Part shown: one piece after another, positions 50,758-62,119 of the stretch
Numbering within the stretch: position 1 is the stretch's first letter
How the letters are laid out: every line of letters starts with the position of its first letter
Source of the DNA: Rhipicephalus microplus
Lineage: Eukaryota; Arthropoda; Arachnida; Ixodida; Ixodidae
Assembly (NCBI RefSeq): GCF_043290135.1
Contig: NC_134710.1
Coordinates: 320,484,017-320,548,016, forward strand
Reading direction: 5' to 3'
Length of the DNA: 64,000 bases
Notes under the pieces: generated by a model
Database searches by the model: none
Told to the model about the DNA's origin: nothing
Seen by the model: only the letters and a program-made list of their open reading frames with translations
Translations under genes and position numbers: made by a program

Positions 50758-50996
50758 ACCTCGCCGCGGTGGTCTAGTGGCTGAGGTACTCGACTGTTGA
50801 CCCGCAGGTCGCGGGATCGAATCCTGGCTGCAGCGGCTGCATTTTCGATGGAGGCGGAAATGTTGTAGGCCTATGGGCTCAGATTTGGGTGCACGTTAAA
50901 GAACCCCATGTGGTCGAACTTTCCGGAGCCCTCCACTACGGCGTCTCTCATAATGATATGGTGGTTTTTGGACGTTAAATCCCACAAATCAATCAA
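50758..50996 (+). mobile_element. Ruka-like SINE nested in TIR element B
   Basis: The SINE is complete (TCGCCGCGGTGGTCTAGTGG, B box GGGATCGAATCC, AATCAATC tail). The 13-bp target duplication is TCTATGTTATGTA at 50745-50757 and TCTGTGTTATGTA at 50997-51009. Copy A shows the matching unoccupied site (ACTTCTGGTGTTATATAATT at about 21740), so the SINE came in after the two copies separated. Confidence 0.95.
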
Positions 50997-51330
50997 TCTG
51001 TGTTATGTAGTTCGTATTCTAAAGTAACAAAATAAATATTTATATTGCGGTACTGGCACAGGGGTAGCTTCATGCACAGATCCAAAAATTTGGCCGAGCA
51101 AAATTTTGCCCCCTTTTGACGGGCCACGAACACACCGACACCAACCGCGTAATTTTTCCCGTGCTAACGCTGTGAGTGATCAACTTCTAGATATAAAAAG
51201 GTCAAGGAGCGGTACTTATTGCTAGAAAAAAAGAAACACAGAAAAGTAGTTTTTGTATTATCTACAGAAGTCGGCAAAGTCAAAATGTCGCGCTTTGCCC
51301 TATGTCTCATTTCCCCTCACCCTACCCTAA

Positions 51331-51684
51331 TAAGGTGATGGCGTGACGTCAAGAACAACGTAAAAAAAAACATGGAATAAAACCACGGACCTGTTTTTCA
51401 GCTATTTTTTTTCCTGTTGTAGCAGTGTAATAATGATGAAAAAAAATCTCCGCCGAAGCACACCGTACAAAATATCAACCGGCGAAGGCTGAAGCGTTCG
51501 GCCTAGGTGTTCAGCAGTGAGTTCAACCTGACGTGATCCTGAAGCTTTTCACATTTATTGGTTACGTGTTCGTGCTTCTTAATGAGATTTTTATAGTTTA
51601 TAGTTATAGTTCCATAGCTTTTGTTTCACATGATGCGCATTGTGCCTCGCATGATTATACGTCTACGTGTTTTTGCGACTGTAA
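51331..51684. other. Non-coding stretch
   Basis: Nothing recognisable is seen between element B and the second MITE. Confidence 0.6.
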
Positions 51685-51905
51685 CCCCCGTATTCAGAAA
51701 CGCTCCTCGACTCGAATTCCATCCTTCACTTGACTGAGTTGAGCACTGCGCCGCTGCGTGACTGAAATTGACGCTGCGCTTCTCAATAATCACTGCCGAA
51801 TATTGCCGATATGCAGTGACTTGGCCTGCCAAGAGAGGGCGCTCCCATCAACTTTTTCACGTCGAGGAGAGCTCTTGAGGGAAGGAGCGTTTGTGAATAC
51901 GGGAT
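51685..51905. mobile_element. 221-bp MITE, second copy
   Basis: The left end CCCCCGTATTCAGAAACGCT pairs with a right end reading ATCCCGTATTCACAAACGCT on the minus strand. TAA flanks both sides (51682-51684 and 51906-51908). The interior (CCTTCACTTGACT, GAGCACTGCGCCGCTGC, GATATGCAGTGACTT, GGCGCTCCCATC) aligns with the copy at 50159 in the same orientation. Confidence 0.85.
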
Positions 51906-51908
51906 TAA

Positions 51909-53196
51909 TTCTCGCCTTAATCCGTCTTCATCGTCTGGAATTGAACAGTGCCACATCGTCGGGCTGGAACTCATGAATCGAATGTGAAAAAAGTGCACAT
52001 GACGTCGACGCGACGGTGACGTTTTTACGCTCCGTGTTCATGACCATTTAGGGCAATGAAGAACTATACGGACAGCAGCAGAATGACGCGATAAAAGATG
52101 TGCGATAACATGGCTGTCTCGTGTCGTGGTCTTCGATTGTTTCGTCTGCCTCTAAGCTTGGATGCTGCTATGTAGGAACGCCATCGTTACTTTGTAAAGT
52201 GCGTATTTCTTTCGTCATTGAAGCCTTGAACTAACATTTCTCGCAATGGGCTGTTCAGCGCAGAGAGTTTTTTTGTGCTCTTCACTCCATGTAATATTTT
52301 CGTAGATTGCTTCACACACACAAAAAGAGAAAATGTTTAGAATAGTGCGCAGCGCGTTTCCAAGAAAACTGTTTCTTGGCTCAAGAAAGTGAGCCGCAGC
52401 TCGCTTTTTCAGGTTTTGTTGGTGTGTCCGTACATTTATTCGAAATTGCTGCATGAAAGAGGATTTCTGAAAAGAGCAGCTATGCTCAGTATCGTTTTTT
52501 GTGGCGCTCGCAAATTGCTCAAAGCTCTGGCGAGTGCAATATTAGGGAAGTGAAAAATCTAGTAAAATAGTTGTTAGCTAAAGCTAGGACGCATTCTTCC
52601 GAATAAACACTTTTGCCTCGTTAACTGATTGCATGACACCTAAAATTGCTTTGTTTTTGCTGCGGCAGCTGCTTGTGACTGCTTTCGTGAAAGAGTGATG
52701 TAAAGTGCAAGTGAAAACTTTTGCGAAGTGAAAACTTTTGCGAAGGCGGAAAAGAAAATGTAACCAACATCTTTCTTTTCTTTGTTCGGTTCATGCCGGA
52801 GTCAAGCACTGAGGTAACTACTACCGTGTTGCGTTGTGCACTGTATGTATAGTTGTGCGCGTTCATTGCAGTATTACTGTCCTGTGGGTGTTTTTTATAT
52901 GTGGCCTATATGTACTTAAGCGTAATTTATACGAAATATATGGCAGCTGTATTCCGCGTCTTGTAGGGGAAAGAACCCAACACTTTGTGCCCGCATTCAT
53001 CAAATATTAACAAAATATCACTTGAATTTCACTTGAATATCACTTGAAAATATCACTAAAATATCACTTGAAAATAAGTTTTCGCTCTTCCAGTGATTCT
53101 CATGTTTTATTTAAAATGTGTGCATAGACACAGTGGCATCGTGTGCTTGCCGCTCTGGTGGGGCAGCTTACACGAAGCGATCCAGGTGATATAATC

Positions 53197-53197
<1 letters not shown>
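51909..53197. other. Non-coding stretch
   Basis: A small cluster of ATATCACTTGAAAAT-type direct repeats lies at 53013-53075. No gene is seen. Confidence 0.6.

Positions 53198-53282
<85 letters not shown>
53198..53282. repeat. (AAT)n microsatellite
   Basis: About 28 uninterrupted AAT units. Confidence 0.97.
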
Positions 53283-53289
53283 GACTCAC

Positions 53290-53725
53290 AGACGAGCACG
53301 CACAAAGAAGTGGTCTCGGAGGCTGCGAAGGTTCTCAATGCCCGTTTGGAGCGCTGCGAACCCAAATGGTAACTCAAGGGGAAGTGCTTCACTGCTCGAA
53401 GCGAGGTCACGTTGCCATAGAACACGTAGCCATAAAGCGAGATTCAATAAAGACGAAGAACTATCTACATGCTGCGGGGGAGCTAAGGAACCGATGACAC
53501 ATGTTCTGATTGAATGCGGCGATATCCAGCCAGGTATACGTGTGGGTATACAAGCCTACATATGAGGCCTTGGGTTTCAGGGACAAACATGGAAAGCTGA
53601 ACACGTCCGTGAAAGAAGCATGTAATAGACGGTTAAAGTACTGGTGGCAGAAAAGTAGAGATAAAGGACAGATATAGTGGGAAAATGAGGTCATTCTGCC
53701 TGAAGAGGCAGAGAGATAAAGCACA
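53290..53725 (+). pseudogene. LINE C-terminal remnant (zinc-binding end)
   Basis: The plus strand encodes ARFNKDEELSTCCGGAKEPM followed by THVLIECGDIQPG, a worn version of the C-C..H-x3-C zinc-binding end of LINE reverse transcriptases. In another frame, starting near 53568, it continues LGFRDKHGKLNTSVKEACNR, then LKYWWQKSRDKGQI and a stop at about 53679. I recognise this C-terminal pattern from tick LINEs. A frameshift and stop separate the halves. It differs in sequence from the LINE at 48545. Confidence 0.7.
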
Positions 53726-53819
53726 AATTTATATTTTTATTTGTTAAATAAGATCAATTATTTGAAGTGGATAGGGCATTAGGCCAACATAAAAAGAAAC
53801 TTTTTTGTTTGTTTTTGTG

Positions 53820-54020
53820 AGCCTGGGGGCACACATGTCACCACCCCGCCATAAAGGGGTGCTCATAGTATCCATTCATCCAGTTGTCCGCCGCCACCGC
53901 TGTCCTTAACCACATCGCACGTAATTAGAAAATAAAACCTGGCACCAATAACGCAGTGGGGCTCGAACCCGGGTCCGCTGTGGGCCAGCCAGTATTCTAC
54001 CACTGAGCTACGCAGGTGCT
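53820..54020 (-). mobile_element. Second tRNA-derived SINE-like element (tRNA-Gly-like head)
   Basis: On the minus strand from about 54020 the sequence CGTAGCTCAGTGGTAGAATA gives a good A box, and CCCGGGTTCGAGCCCC gives a B box at tRNA spacing. GCC falls at the anticodon position, as in tRNA-Gly. Anticodon-stem and acceptor pairing are broken, so it is not a functional tRNA. The body continues to a GGTGCTCATAGTATCCATTCATCC-like segment read on the plus strand at 53858. It is distinct from the Ruka-like family. Confidence 0.5.
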
Positions 54021-54269
54021 TGTAACTTGTTGGCAAACTTGCCTTAGCCAGGCTTGATGTCGGGAAGTCAATCACTATAATAGTACTTATAAAGCGTTTT
54101 AAAACAACGGAAGAACAACCAGTCGTCGCGCAATGCGAATAGAGTAACGAGCGAGCCGTTCATTGCTCCGACCCTTTAAAAAAGCTTGTTCTTGTTCCCC
54201 TATGAACTGTGGGGCATACCCCACTACAGCCATAACTCCTAATCGTCGTCAGCCACTGCATGAATAATT
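54021..54269. other. Non-coding stretch
   Basis: Nothing recognisable is seen. Confidence 0.5.
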
Positions 54270-54510
54270 GGCACGAAATTCCTTGCAAGTGTTTAGTGGA
54301 TACCACGCTTCTCAGATGAATGACACAAAAATAGCATAGCGAATGTATGTCAACTGCCCAGAAGTTTATTATTAATACCCTAGTGGGTATCAAGCAAGCG
54401 TGCTTGCAGTAGTTACCTAATGAGTGTTTTCAAAAGGCTCTGAAAGGCCGCTCTTCTAGCTTCCGCTGTGACTGTGCTGCACATCCCGTGCAGGCCTGGC
54501 GTTTTTTTTT
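54270..54510 (-). pseudogene. Decayed copy of the RNase H LINE region
   Basis: Nucleotides match 49260-49485 in blocks: AAAATAGCATAG, TTATTATTAATA, GGCTCTGAAAGGCCGCTCTTCTAG and CAGGCCTGGCGTTTTTT. The RNase H motif is reduced to traces, with stops and shifts. Both copies lose similarity at about the same place (GGCGTTTTTT). Confidence 0.65.
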
Positions 54511-54646
54511 TTTTTGCTCAAATGTAAAAAAAGGAGAGATAAATGACTCACTTTTCGTCGTTGCCGATTTATTACTCTCGCTTGAGTAATTTACGTGAAT
54601 CATTCAGAACGTTCGCCTTCGCTTACCGTGCAGGTTGAGGCGAAAC
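54511..54646. other. Short non-coding gap
   Basis: Nothing recognisable is seen. Confidence 0.5.
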
Positions 54647-54662
54647 TCTTGAGCATAACACG

Positions 54663-54890
54663 TCCCGCCGCGGTGGTCTAGTGGCTAAGGTACTCGGCTG
54701 CTGACCCGCAGGTCGCGGGTTCAAATCCCGGCTGTGGCAGCTGCATTTCCGATGGAGGCGGAAATGTTGTAGGCCCGTGTGCTCAAATTTGGGTGCGCGT
54801 TAAAGAACCCCAGGTGGTCGAAATTTCCGGAGCCCTCCACTACGGCGTCTCTCATAATCATAGCGTGGTTTTGGGACGTTAAACCCCACA

Positions 54891-54920
<30 letters not shown>
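54663..54920 (+). mobile_element. Ruka-like SINE, full length, youngest-looking copy
   Basis: The head CCCGCCGCGGTGGTCTAGTGG, B box GGGTTCAAATCCC and body match the family consensus closely. The tail has seven AATC-type units. The 16-bp target duplication TCTTGAGCATAACACG is perfect (54647-54662 and 54921-54936). The long tail, perfect duplication and low divergence indicate recent insertion. Confidence 0.97.
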
Positions 54921-54922
<2 letters not shown>

Positions 54923-54936
54923 TTGAGCATAACACG

Positions 54937-57900
54937 GCCGTGTGATTTCACACTTCTCCCACGAGCGAGGCCAGCAAATAAGGGATAAAATGGATTATCC
55001 TATGTATCAATAACAGTGCTCATGTGAGCCGACATAGGCGAGAATAAAGAAACGTCTATCACGTAGACAACAGAACTGGCCCGTTCTCTGTGAGGAACTA
55101 TAGAAAGGACCGTTTCTGCCGTGTTTATTCACATTTGTAAACGCTCCATTTTTTTTTAAATTTCGCTCACTTAAAGTCACAGTTGCAATGCCTGTAGATA
55201 AAGTGAGTCTCAGTCATAGAGACGGCATATGACAACATGAAAGAAGTGAACAAGCTGAGAGCAGACTGGGAGCAAATATCGTTTATTACACTTTTTCTGG
55301 CTAATTTAGTTTTTTTTTGCTGGGCCTCATTGTTTATATAGGCATATACGCATAGAGTATTGAAACCAGCTAACAAGATCACAGCATAAGTGATGATATA
55401 ACTCTTCTTTATATCTTTATTTACACACAGACACATCGAGGTGAACGAAAATCAATGTGGCAGCAATGTCAACGAGCGTATAATTCAGTTTCACTCACGC
55501 ACTTCCACCTGCTTACATCTGTTACGTCTTGCTTCACGCACAATGTTCTAACATGCAATCACCAGTGGACTACAGAGAACACCGGCTTCCGCAGAAAACA
55601 AGCGGCTTGCGTCACTCTACAGGCAGCAACGTGGCGTAACACAGCGACAACCGAACACGACATGAACACTGGGACTAGAACACTAAGAAGGAGAAAAGAG
55701 ATATGTCTTCGTCGTAATCTCTGCATTCAGACAGAGTTTCTGTTCTATTTTACATGCGTGGCTTTGCCCTGTGGTCTCGATACCGTTGCACGTTCAGCTC
55801 TAACGTGGCGTCGCAGCTGCCGGTAACATTGCCCAAGGACTCCTCCTACCGGGTATTGCTGGCTGATAAATACGAAGCGTGAGAAAATATTACGTCACAT
55901 TTACACCTGACTGCGGTTAGTAATTGCACAGGGAGAAATGCCTTCGAAGCACACACATCTATAAAAACAAGTAGTAGGCGTATGCAGAATGGCATATAGT
56001 TACAAGCAACAACCGAGCTGCATTATCTGCACCTAAAAATGTTTTCAATGGAAATCACGCATAATAGATACCCCCGCCAGACGAATACTACAGAGAATAA
56101 AAAACACCTAACACACATCCATGTTTCCCGAAACCATTTGCTGTCATGTAGCACGTCAAACAACCGTGCGGTAAAACTTTGCCGAGTTTATTTGAGCGAG
56201 TGCCCACGACAACACGTCCGCCCATGGCCTTATTGGCGAAAACGAATTCCGAAAAGCGAATTGCTGTAGCCGGATCACTAAATATTTCTTAGTGTTGTTG
56301 TGCATACGAGGACCTGTGGAATGCTTAATTGGCACGATAACGTGGCCACTTCTCCCGGGCTGCATACGAACGCAATGTCACAGTGAGAGACAATGTCAGC
56401 AGTGACAGTAAATCGTTTCTCGTAAAAAAGCTGACAAACTCAACGTTATTGTTCGCGCCCTTCTTAACTAGTGAAAAGTGTACGCAAGATAGCTAAAAGA
56501 GTATTTTAAAGCACCGTCGTCTATGATTTAGAGCATATGGGTGTCGAGGTGCTTTCCACGTGAACAGGTCAGTTCACTGATGGTTCCGTATATAGTGGCT
56601 GCTCGTTAGTCACCATGGGCAGATAGACAAGGTTGTGAAGACGAACAGCCTTCAGGGTTGTCACTGTTGTGCGACAAATCAAAATATTAGGCGACAGACA
56701 TTATCCTTTAGTGACGAAAGAGTCACTTAGACTAATGTTTAAGGCGAGTAAACAAACGAACTATTCTCTCTTTAGCTTTTAGACAGACCCGCCATAACGA
56801 ACCCGTGTTACTCGGTTTCGTACTGAAACCTAAAGGAATAGAAACCACAAGGATTGATTAGAAACAAGTCACAACGTCATTAAAATTCCTGGGTGAGTTG
56901 TCGATTACCCGTTCTCTTTGTAAAAAAGTAAGAACACGAATACTCAAGCTCGTTTAACGCGTACCTGAACAACGTGAGAGGTGGGGCTCGATGTGATCCT
57001 GGTCACCACAGAACAACGATCATATGTGGTCGCGCATGTTACTTTAGCGAAGAAAGCCTGGAACGACTATCCTTGCGTAATAAGTTCTTTCACGCCTTTC
57101 TTGTTATAGAAAAAAGAGAAAGAAATGAAAACAACAACCACAACGTAGAGAGAAGTGTAGATACCTACTGGGTACAGCATGGCGGTTAGAGGGCATCTCG
57201 AGGGAATTCGGGGCACAAAGAGACAAGGTTAATCACTCACCAGCTTCCGCCATAACATGACTTACACGGCACAATTAATGAAACGCGTTTCCGGAGACGC
57301 GTTTCCGTTTTAACACAACACCAACATTATTTGTACAACATGAGGTATGCTTGCTAAATAAGCGACGCTAATGCATCAACGAGTACGTTATCGAAGCTAT
57401 TGACACCGAGAAGTAATAGCAGCAAGAACTGTATCGACATAGCATCGTTATTTGCGTCACATCTAGCAGTAGCAGCAGCTTTTCCACGTCACCAGCAATC
57501 GTCAAACGAGATTCTTCACAATTTCAGCTGGAGAATTTGCTTCGCACTACCGGCAGACACGCAATAAAGCTGTATTTTGTTTTCGCCTTTGTACCGCTGG
57601 CAAGGGTCTAAAGACAGCACACACGATGCTTTTAAAATTTTGGAAGTGGGCTTGTTGCGCTTAACCTAGCTTCAACTGTGACAGTTGAGAGAAATAGAGA
57701 AATAGAGAGAGACATTTATAGTACAACAGGGTTTACAGCTGGCTCTATTGCGTTACATACACGACTTAACAAGTAGATAGAGAGAACTACACGGGGGGTC
57801 ATGTGCTCAAACGACAACGAGTCAACAAGTATCCTAGCACTCATTCACGACCATGACGCACTAACGCATCAAAAACAAGTGAACCAGTATTGAGAACTCG

Positions 57901-60180
57901 TAAACGATGTGATGGCACAACGTTGAGAAAAATGGTAGCAGCGGCTTGAAGCGAAGAAGCGGCAACAAAAGAAATTTGTCCAAAAGCGGCTAATTGAATG
58001 GGTGGAAGCCGCTCGCCTGCCGCGTAGTTAGCAGCTGTCGGGAAGTTCTTCTGGACCCAGAAGCGTACATGCGTATCATAATATATATGGCACGCAGTTT
58101 CCTTATTTGTAGGATGGATGAAAAGATCGCCTTTAGGAGTCTGCTGTGCGACAGTAATAATTTTGGTAGGAATCTAAATTAAGTTCGTAGTCATACATAT
58201 ATATAGCTATAATGTTTAGAACGCAAAAGACGATGAAATGAACAAGGCCATATGAAAAGAAGCATTCGATCAAATGCTTGAACTGGTATAGCGCATTACG
58301 GGGAAGAAGAAACGGCCGAGCAGACCGACACAAGAGGACAGAGCGCTATCTTCAGCACTCGTGGAATTCGATCAAATGGGCTATTAGCGTACATAGAAGT
58401 ACACAGCTGTTGTTATACGGCATTCTAGCAAAGCTCAAATCAATAGGCACAGTTTCTTATAACACCACATACTGTAACAGCAGCCTTCTGCATATTCGAT
58501 GACGAAACAACGCAGCCATAGTTGTTTAGCTGGTTTATTTATAAGCAAAAAACGTCACTCTGCTTCGCCTATCATTTTCAGTTGCTTTGAGTACGCTGGT
58601 GACCCGGGCACTCGCCAAGGTTTCTTCGCTTTGTTTTCCCTAGGGAAAGATCCATGTTCAAGAGGGAAGATAAAAAACAACACTGAATTACCTGCTTCTC
58701 TATTTTTTTTCTGTTTGCAAAACGTAACGTTAAATTTACCTTTCAGATACTTCACAGCCCGCAAACCCACGGTCAATAGTTATGCTGCTTAATATATTTT
58801 AAAATGCACGTATTTCTTTTCATTTGTTCTCCCTCAAGCATTTTGCAGATTGTGTGCGTACGTGTGTTATAATTATCGAGGGAGCCTTATTTCGTCTTTA
58901 CTCTTATGCGTTATGAACGTGATAGAGACGTTGGCTTTTTGTTTTTATTTAAGATCTCAATTTTGAGACCCATTAAGTATCTCAGCACAACACAATTATT
59001 TTTTCAAACTCATTTTAGAAAATGCGCTAGCTCATTTCAATTCTGAAAACAAACACTCGTGAGTGTCTGTGAGCAATTTTGAAAGAGAAATAAAGAGTCA
59101 AGGATTAATTTTCTTTGCATACTTCAGAAATTTTCAGTGCCACACACAAAATTTGAGGAACAGTGCGTAAATGGTAAAAAGGTGTGCAATGTAAGGCACA
59201 TAACCGAAACTTTTTGCCTTGTCGAAACCATTACGTCAATAGGCAAACTCAACGTCCAATGTAGCATCCTTCACAATCTCTGGTACAGCTGATGTCATAC
59301 AACATACAATAGGTATGTACACTAAATACATGCGTACACGTACAACTACAATCATAGTTGTCTACTTAGTTCGTGAACGTGATCTAGGGTAGCTTGCGCC
59401 TTTAACAAGACGTCGAAAGTAGAGACAAGGTATCAGTACTGTAATATCATTGCGCATTTTCGTTCTAACTTCCTATCACAGCCGCACAGCCTCGACTATC
59501 TATACTTGGTGTTCCACGTAACTTGAACCGAGATTTTTAAGAAGGTGGGTTGACGTTGATGGGGGAGAAAAAGACGCAAATTAATACTAACGCCAGTCAT
59601 CGCAGGCATTTAGGAAACCTTTTATAATGTGCGCCCGATTGATAGCGTCGAAATGTTTTTTTTCAAACAGCGTAGAGGAATGTGAGCATAACAGACTGGA
59701 GACAGTGCCAGGCCAGATAGCCACTCAAGAAATTAAATTTTGTCAACAGGAAGTGTGATACGACGAAGCGCATCGCATATCGAGCTTCAACAAACCACTC
59801 AATAATTATAAAGGGGCAATCAGGCGCCCGTGCACGATATGCTGCACAGCTTGTAGCTTTTGTCCAGGACGATCAAGGACGCAAGATGGTCGCTGCATAT
59901 TTGATTCCAGCACCCTAAAGCTAGAGCTGCTCTTAAGAGGCGCTGCCGATTAATTGCTCATTGTATATGTGACCTGTCAGAGAAAGTGGTCACGTATGGC
60001 AAGCATACTACTGACGAATGAAAAGCTTGGGGAATGTGGCCTCAGTATTGATCATGCTACACATGACCTGAAGTCGAGAGCACCCTTTCTTTTTCCCGCT
60101 GTTTCGATTGTCCCTGCTTCAGTGCTCATGCCCGAGCCTTGTACAAAGTAATCATATTGTTTGCACGTCCATTTCTTGTC
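54937..60180. other. Long non-coding stretch
   Basis: About 5.2 kb without a recognisable gene, SINE or LINE. Minor points are a GA-rich segment at 57687-57712 and, near 59508, TTGGTGTTCCACGTAACTTG, which may be the end of an unrecognised repeat. Open frames such as 55455-55826 lack domains. Confidence 0.5.
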
Positions 60181-60312
60181 TTGTTCACTGCGGTGCTGTA
60201 GTGGCTACGACACTAGATGCAACACCAGATGGACGTAATTTCCTGAGCCCTCTATTACGGTTCCCCTCATATTCATATCGTGGTTTGGGACGTTAACTGC
60301 CAGATAATATTA
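60181..60312 (+). mobile_element. Internally deleted Ruka-related SINE
   Basis: A worn head (CACTGCGGTGCTGTAGTGGCT) is followed, after loss of the middle, by CCTGAGCCCTCTATTACGGTTC and CATATCGTGGTTTGGGACGTTAA, then TATTATTATT. The tail type resembles the copy at 18736. Confidence 0.65.
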
Positions 60313-60803
60313 TTATTACTAATAATAATATTGATTGTTAGAGTATAACATGTCTTCGTATCAGTACTTTGTGTTAATACCCAGGAGCTTTCGCCCACAT
60401 ATTTTTTTATAATCGATCTCCTTCTATCTATCTCAATGCATGAAGCGCCAGTGTGAAATGGTGTTTTTCTCACGCTGTGCGGGCCTAACTCCGCAGCCAA
60501 AAAAAAAAAAATAAATATAGTGTGCTTACGGTGCATTTTAACGGAAACAAACAAGTCGAACAGTTCTGGAGCACTCATGTATCTCGCACTGCCAAATGAT
60601 AGTTCATGCTTGCTAAGTCCTCAGCCGTACGTTCAAGTACAGCTTCTCAGGGTAACCCAGCAGCTGGATCAGTACTTTTGTCCTTAAGCCAATACGCATG
60701 TCACTAAATATTTAACAGCAATGACTTGTCGTAACGGAAGCTGCTTGAGATGGCCTCCTGAAATATACCGTCAATGAAGTAGTCTTGTCGCATTAGTACA
60801 GTC
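60313..60803. other. Non-coding stretch
   Basis: Nothing recognisable is seen here. Confidence 0.55.
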
Positions 60804-62119
60804 TTGATCAAAAGTTCCCTGGCCACAGCGACCAGCCGATGAGCGGTGGCTCAGTGCTATTGGGGCGCTGCTATGATAATCTCACCTCGGCGCACGCTGG
60901 AGTAGCGTGGAAGAGGGGTATGTGCATCCCTCCCTCTTTCTTTCTCTCCTATATAAAAATGGTGAGCGAAGTGAGGTATTGGGCTTGTGGGTTTTTCATG
61001 ATTGAACTTACAATTTTACAATCCCCGAATTTTACGATACTATTCCGAATCGTGTTGCATGCAGCGAGGAAGCAGTGTTCGGGAAACAGATGGATCATGC
61101 TTGCGGCAACACTTATATAAACATCGTATCTGTGTCTACGCGTCTACGCGGTGATCAATATCACGTGCTTACCTTGCTATCTATGGACACTATTCGGCTC
61201 CCCGACGCCTGCACAAGTGAATTTGCTGCGTACGAATGCGCCCGGGCCCGCAAATGAATGATTTAAAGGTAAACATATTCGACAGAGATCTGCCTGGCTG
61301 GGTGAAAATTACGCAAATGAAACGTACTCTCCAGCCATTTTTAATCTATATTTTTAAAATGTTAAAATTAAAAACTTCTTCAGAGACGCGCCCAAATAGT
61401 CACCTCGGAGGAAGGCACCGAATCAGTCCCAAAACGCTAGGCTGGTTTTTAATTTTTAGTTTTAACAGTACAAACTATAGACTAAAAGTGGCTGGAGAGT
61501 GTTCCATTCGCGTAAATTTTTACCCAGTCAGGCAGATCTCTGATACGTTTCACCTTTAAAGCATTTATCTACGACCCCGAGCCCGTTCTTATGCAGAAAA
61601 TGCACTTGGGACGAAGTCTGAGAGCCGCAGCGTGTCCATAGATAGCAAGTTAAACGAGCGATTTCGATCTCCGTGAGATACGGTGTCTATCTAAATGTTG
61701 CCGAATGCATGATGCATCCGTTTCCGGAACACTGCCTCCTCTCTGCACGCAACACGATCGTAAAATTCGGGGAGTGAACAGTGCGGGAACATGACGCACT
61801 ATGTTTTTTTTTGCTTTCTTATCAAGTAAAGAAAGTAGAGAACAAGTTTGCGGGTGTAAATTGGCAGCAGCAAGCACAGGACCGGGTTAACTTGTGGAAC
61901 ATGGGAGAGGCCTTTGTCCTGCAGTGGACGTAGTCGGGCTGCAGATGATGATGAAGATGATGATGATGATAATGAGAGAAAGATAGAAAGACGGATGAGC
62001 ACCCCACGCGCACGCACGACACCAGCGTGTGCCGTGGCGAGATTACGATGGCAGCGCCCCCAATAACAGCGACCTGCCGCTCGTGGGCCGGCTGCTGCAG
62101 TTCGGGAACTTTTGACCAA
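60804..62119. mobile_element. 1.3-kb fold-back element with long diverged arms
   Basis: The left arm 60804-61374 is matched in inverted orientation by the right arm 61446-62119 around a spacer of about 70 bp. The termini are TTGATCAAAAGTTCCC and, on the minus strand, TTGGTCAAAAGTTCCC. Matching blocks include CCCCGAATTTTACGAT, TTGCTATCTATGGACAC, AGAGATCTGCCTG and ACTCTCCAGCCA. By eye the arms are roughly three-quarters identical. The right arm carries an extra RTE LINE tail. No clear target duplication was found. It may be a transposon with very long inverted repeats or an old inverted duplication. Confidence 0.75.
61859..61975 (+). pseudogene. RTE-type LINE 3' end
   Basis: The plus strand encodes WQQQAQDRVNLWNMGEAFVL then QWT and a stop, followed by AGTCGGGCTGCA and a (GATGAT)n tail at 61945-61973. 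The short C-terminal MGEAFVLQW motif with a trinucleotide GAT tail is typical of RTE-clade LINEs in arthropods. Only the last few dozen codons are kept. It lies inside the right arm of the fold-back element. Confidence 0.75.

Larger units (their letters stand above)
49514..51327. mobile_element. TIR element, copy B, with two nested insertions
   Basis: The left end is GGGTAGGGTATAGGGTGCAA and the right end reads GGGTAGGGTGAGGGGAAATG on the minus strand. Flanks are GAA (49511-49513) and TAA (51328-51330), one mismatch from the TAA pair of copy A. It aligns with copy A (20708-22080) through shared blocks such as CTAGACAGAACGTGGTGTT, CAAAAATTTGGCCGAGCA and GACGGGCCACGAACACACC. Removing the MITE at 50159 and the SINE at 50758 with their duplications leaves about 1.34 kb, close to copy A. 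No transposase frame is present. Confidence 0.85.

Noticed and set aside
53932..54022. A functional tRNA-Gly gene on the minus strand
   Set aside because: A and B boxes are good, but acceptor, anticodon and T stems do not pair properly. It is better explained as a tRNA-derived repeat.
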